A stretch of DNA of 6,044 bases from Thermodesulfobacteriota bacterium (lineage in GTDB: Bacteria > Desulfobacterota > Desulfocorpusculales > Desulfocorpusculum): positions 1-6,044 of the forward strand of contig JAPWUY010000135.1 of assembly GCA_028275295.1 (NCBI GenBank). The letters run 5' to 3'. The translations under genes and the position numbers were made by a program. The notes under the pieces are model-generated. The model was not told where the DNA came from. It did no database searches and saw nothing but the letters and a program-made list of their open reading frames with translations. Position 1 is the stretch's first letter; each line of letters begins with the position of its first letter. This document shows, in pieces, positions 5,358-6,044 of this stretch.

Positions 5358-5687
5358 AACCATCTTCCCTCTCCGTAGAAAGACCCATCCTGACATCCAC
5401 AAACACACCCCCTTTGGCCGGCAAATGAAAGCCACCCCACCATCCCTCACCCAAGTATACCTGGGGGGAGCTTCTGGCCAGAGCGCCAGTCTCCTTTCCT
5501 CCCGTTGGCTATCACGACTCGGGGGAAGATGGACAATCTCTGGATATCAACTGGAAAAATCCCTCTCACGAGAAGGGCGAATCTCACAAGATCGGGGACT
5601 TATCTTCTCGAGGGAGGTATCGCCATTTTCGAAGCTCAGTGGGTGAGAGTAGGAAGCCATGGCTTTTCCCTTTTGGGCCAAGTTGGG

Positions 5688-5693
5688 TATACT
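5688..5693 (+). promoter_or_regulatory. Possible -10 box for uppP
   Basis: TATACT matches the -10 consensus at 5 of 6 positions and lies about 70 nt before ATG 5763. The sequence 17-18 nt upstream (TTTCCC or TTTTCC) is only half-matching as a -35. Weak call. Confidence 0.3.
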
Positions 5694-5752
5694 TACGAAA
5701 ATTTGGCTTTTCGTTTCGGGAGAGTTTGGGAGCCTCTCCCATCCCGAGGATT

Positions 5753-5759
5753 AGGAGGT
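5753..5759 (+). promoter_or_regulatory. Ribosome-binding site for uppP at ATG 5763
   Basis: AGGAGGT sits 3 nt before ATG 5763, so its GGAGG core is 4 nt away. It is a strong Shine-Dalgarno sequence supporting the longer UppP with the hydrophobic N-terminal extension. Confidence 0.55.
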
Positions 5760-5762
5760 GAG

Positions 5763-6044
5763 ATGTTCCCTCGGTTTTGGGCAAAAATCCTGGCATTTCT
5801 TCTCCTCTCTCACCTTTTCCCAGTTTGGAGCTGGCCAAAAGTGGAGACAGGGGCGAGCCCTCGAGAAGCTTCTCCTCCCAAAGGAGAATACATGACCCTG
5901 GGGCAGGCTCTCATCCTGGGAGTAGTGGAGGGGATTACGGAGTTCCTCCCCATTAGCTCCACAGGACATCTTCTTTTGGCCCAAAGGGTAATGGGAGTGG
6001 CACCCAGGGGGTCAGAGGGGGCCTCTTCTCCCTCCAAGAAGGAG
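5763..6044 (+). CDS. uppP: Undecaprenyl-diphosphatase UppP (BacA), N-terminal part (runs off window)
   Basis: The first 94 codons are present. UppP dephosphorylates undecaprenyl diphosphate on the outer face of the cytoplasmic membrane, recycling the lipid carrier for peptidoglycan and other surface polymers. The family signature EGITE (56-60) followed by [12 protein letters not shown] (61-72) is intact and includes the catalytic-type glutamates and the SSxGH motif. From ATG 5763 the protein first carries [19 protein letters not shown], a signal-peptide-like or extra membrane segment, and a Pro/Ser-rich linker. The usual family N-terminus, [14 protein letters not shown], starts at ATG 5892 (residue 44), which has its own GGAG 5 nt upstream, so either or both starts may be used. 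After the first helix a polar stretch ([17 protein letters not shown]) looks longer than in E. coli BacA. Identity firm, start uncertain. Confidence 0.92.
   Translation, partial: MFPRFWAKILAFLLLSHLFPVWSWPKVETGASPREASPPKGEYMTLGQALILGVVEGITEFLPISSTGHLLLAQRVMGVAPRGSEGASSPSKKE
5883..5886 (+). promoter_or_regulatory. Second ribosome-binding site, for ATG 5892 inside uppP
   Basis: AAAGGAG ends 5 nt before ATG 5892, which begins the canonical UppP N-terminus [10 protein letters not shown]. Two well-spaced RBS/ATG pairs in one frame suggest alternative starts, or that the extension is untranslated. Confidence 0.5.

Larger units (their letters stand above)
5358..5762 (+). other. Stretch between the divergent tRNA unit and uppP, with an open frame in phase with uppP
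   Basis: The frame of uppP has no stop from 5394 onward. From ATG 5529 it would read [13 protein letters not shown], then a stretch with beta-like alternation ([18 protein letters not shown]) running directly into the uppP N-terminus. Only a weak GGGGGAAG precedes that ATG and I recognise no domain, so I do not call a gene. The stretch probably also contains the uppP promoter: TATACT at 5688-5693 is a fair -10 with a weak -35. Two mutually exclusive hairpins, GGGAGA/TCTCCC (5718-5740) and TCGGGA/TCCCGA (5716-5747), lie just before the uppP RBS. Confidence 0.4.

Noticed and set aside
5425..5646. 73-codon plus-strand open frame
   Set aside because: No Shine-Dalgarno sequence, no recognisable domain, and a Ser/Arg/Leu-rich composition. 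The alternative frame in phase with uppP looks more protein-like.

Overview
The window looks like chromosomal DNA of a moderately GC-rich bacterium, most plausibly an anaerobic Desulfobacterota (former Deltaproteobacteria) or a relative. That placement is inference. It rests on a thiolase paired with an OB-fold/zinc-ribbon partner and on a stand-alone ERCC4-type nuclease of a kind I associate with that group. Nothing in the window fixes the taxonomy.

Left part (1-2329): the 3' end of a thiolase-superfamily gene is followed after 20 bp by its usual partner, a DUF35-type rubredoxin-like zinc-ribbon/OB-fold protein. The partner's N-terminus appears split by a one-base frameshift. The pair resembles two-subunit acyl-CoA thiolases or aldolases such as BbsAB. 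A complete FabG-like short-chain dehydrogenase converges on them from the minus strand, and a long hairpin sits between the two stop codons. All three proteins fit acyl-CoA (beta-oxidation-like) chemistry, but the dehydrogenase is not in the same operon.

Middle (2330-3807): about 1.5 kb without a credible gene. Its core (about 2611-3540) is a GC-rich tandem array with a 225-228 bp period. Each unit carries two copies of a small palindrome in opposite orientations, about 120 bp end to end. The best copies have a GGAG head and an 8-bp stem with a 3-nt loop, and one stem differs from the others by two compensated base-pair changes. This resembles REP/BIME elements and is the most interesting part of the window. 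The long open frames across it on both strands are artefacts of the repeats.

Right part (3808-6044): on the minus strand, a tRNA-Lys(UUU)-tRNA-Glu(UUC) transcription unit has a recognisable -10 box and a strong intrinsic terminator. It is followed by a gene for a stand-alone ERCC4/XPF-family nuclease-like protein. On the plus strand, the window ends inside uppP (undecaprenyl-diphosphatase). This gene has an unusual signal-peptide-like N-terminal extension and two good ribosome-binding sites, and its reading frame stays open for more than 120 codons upstream.
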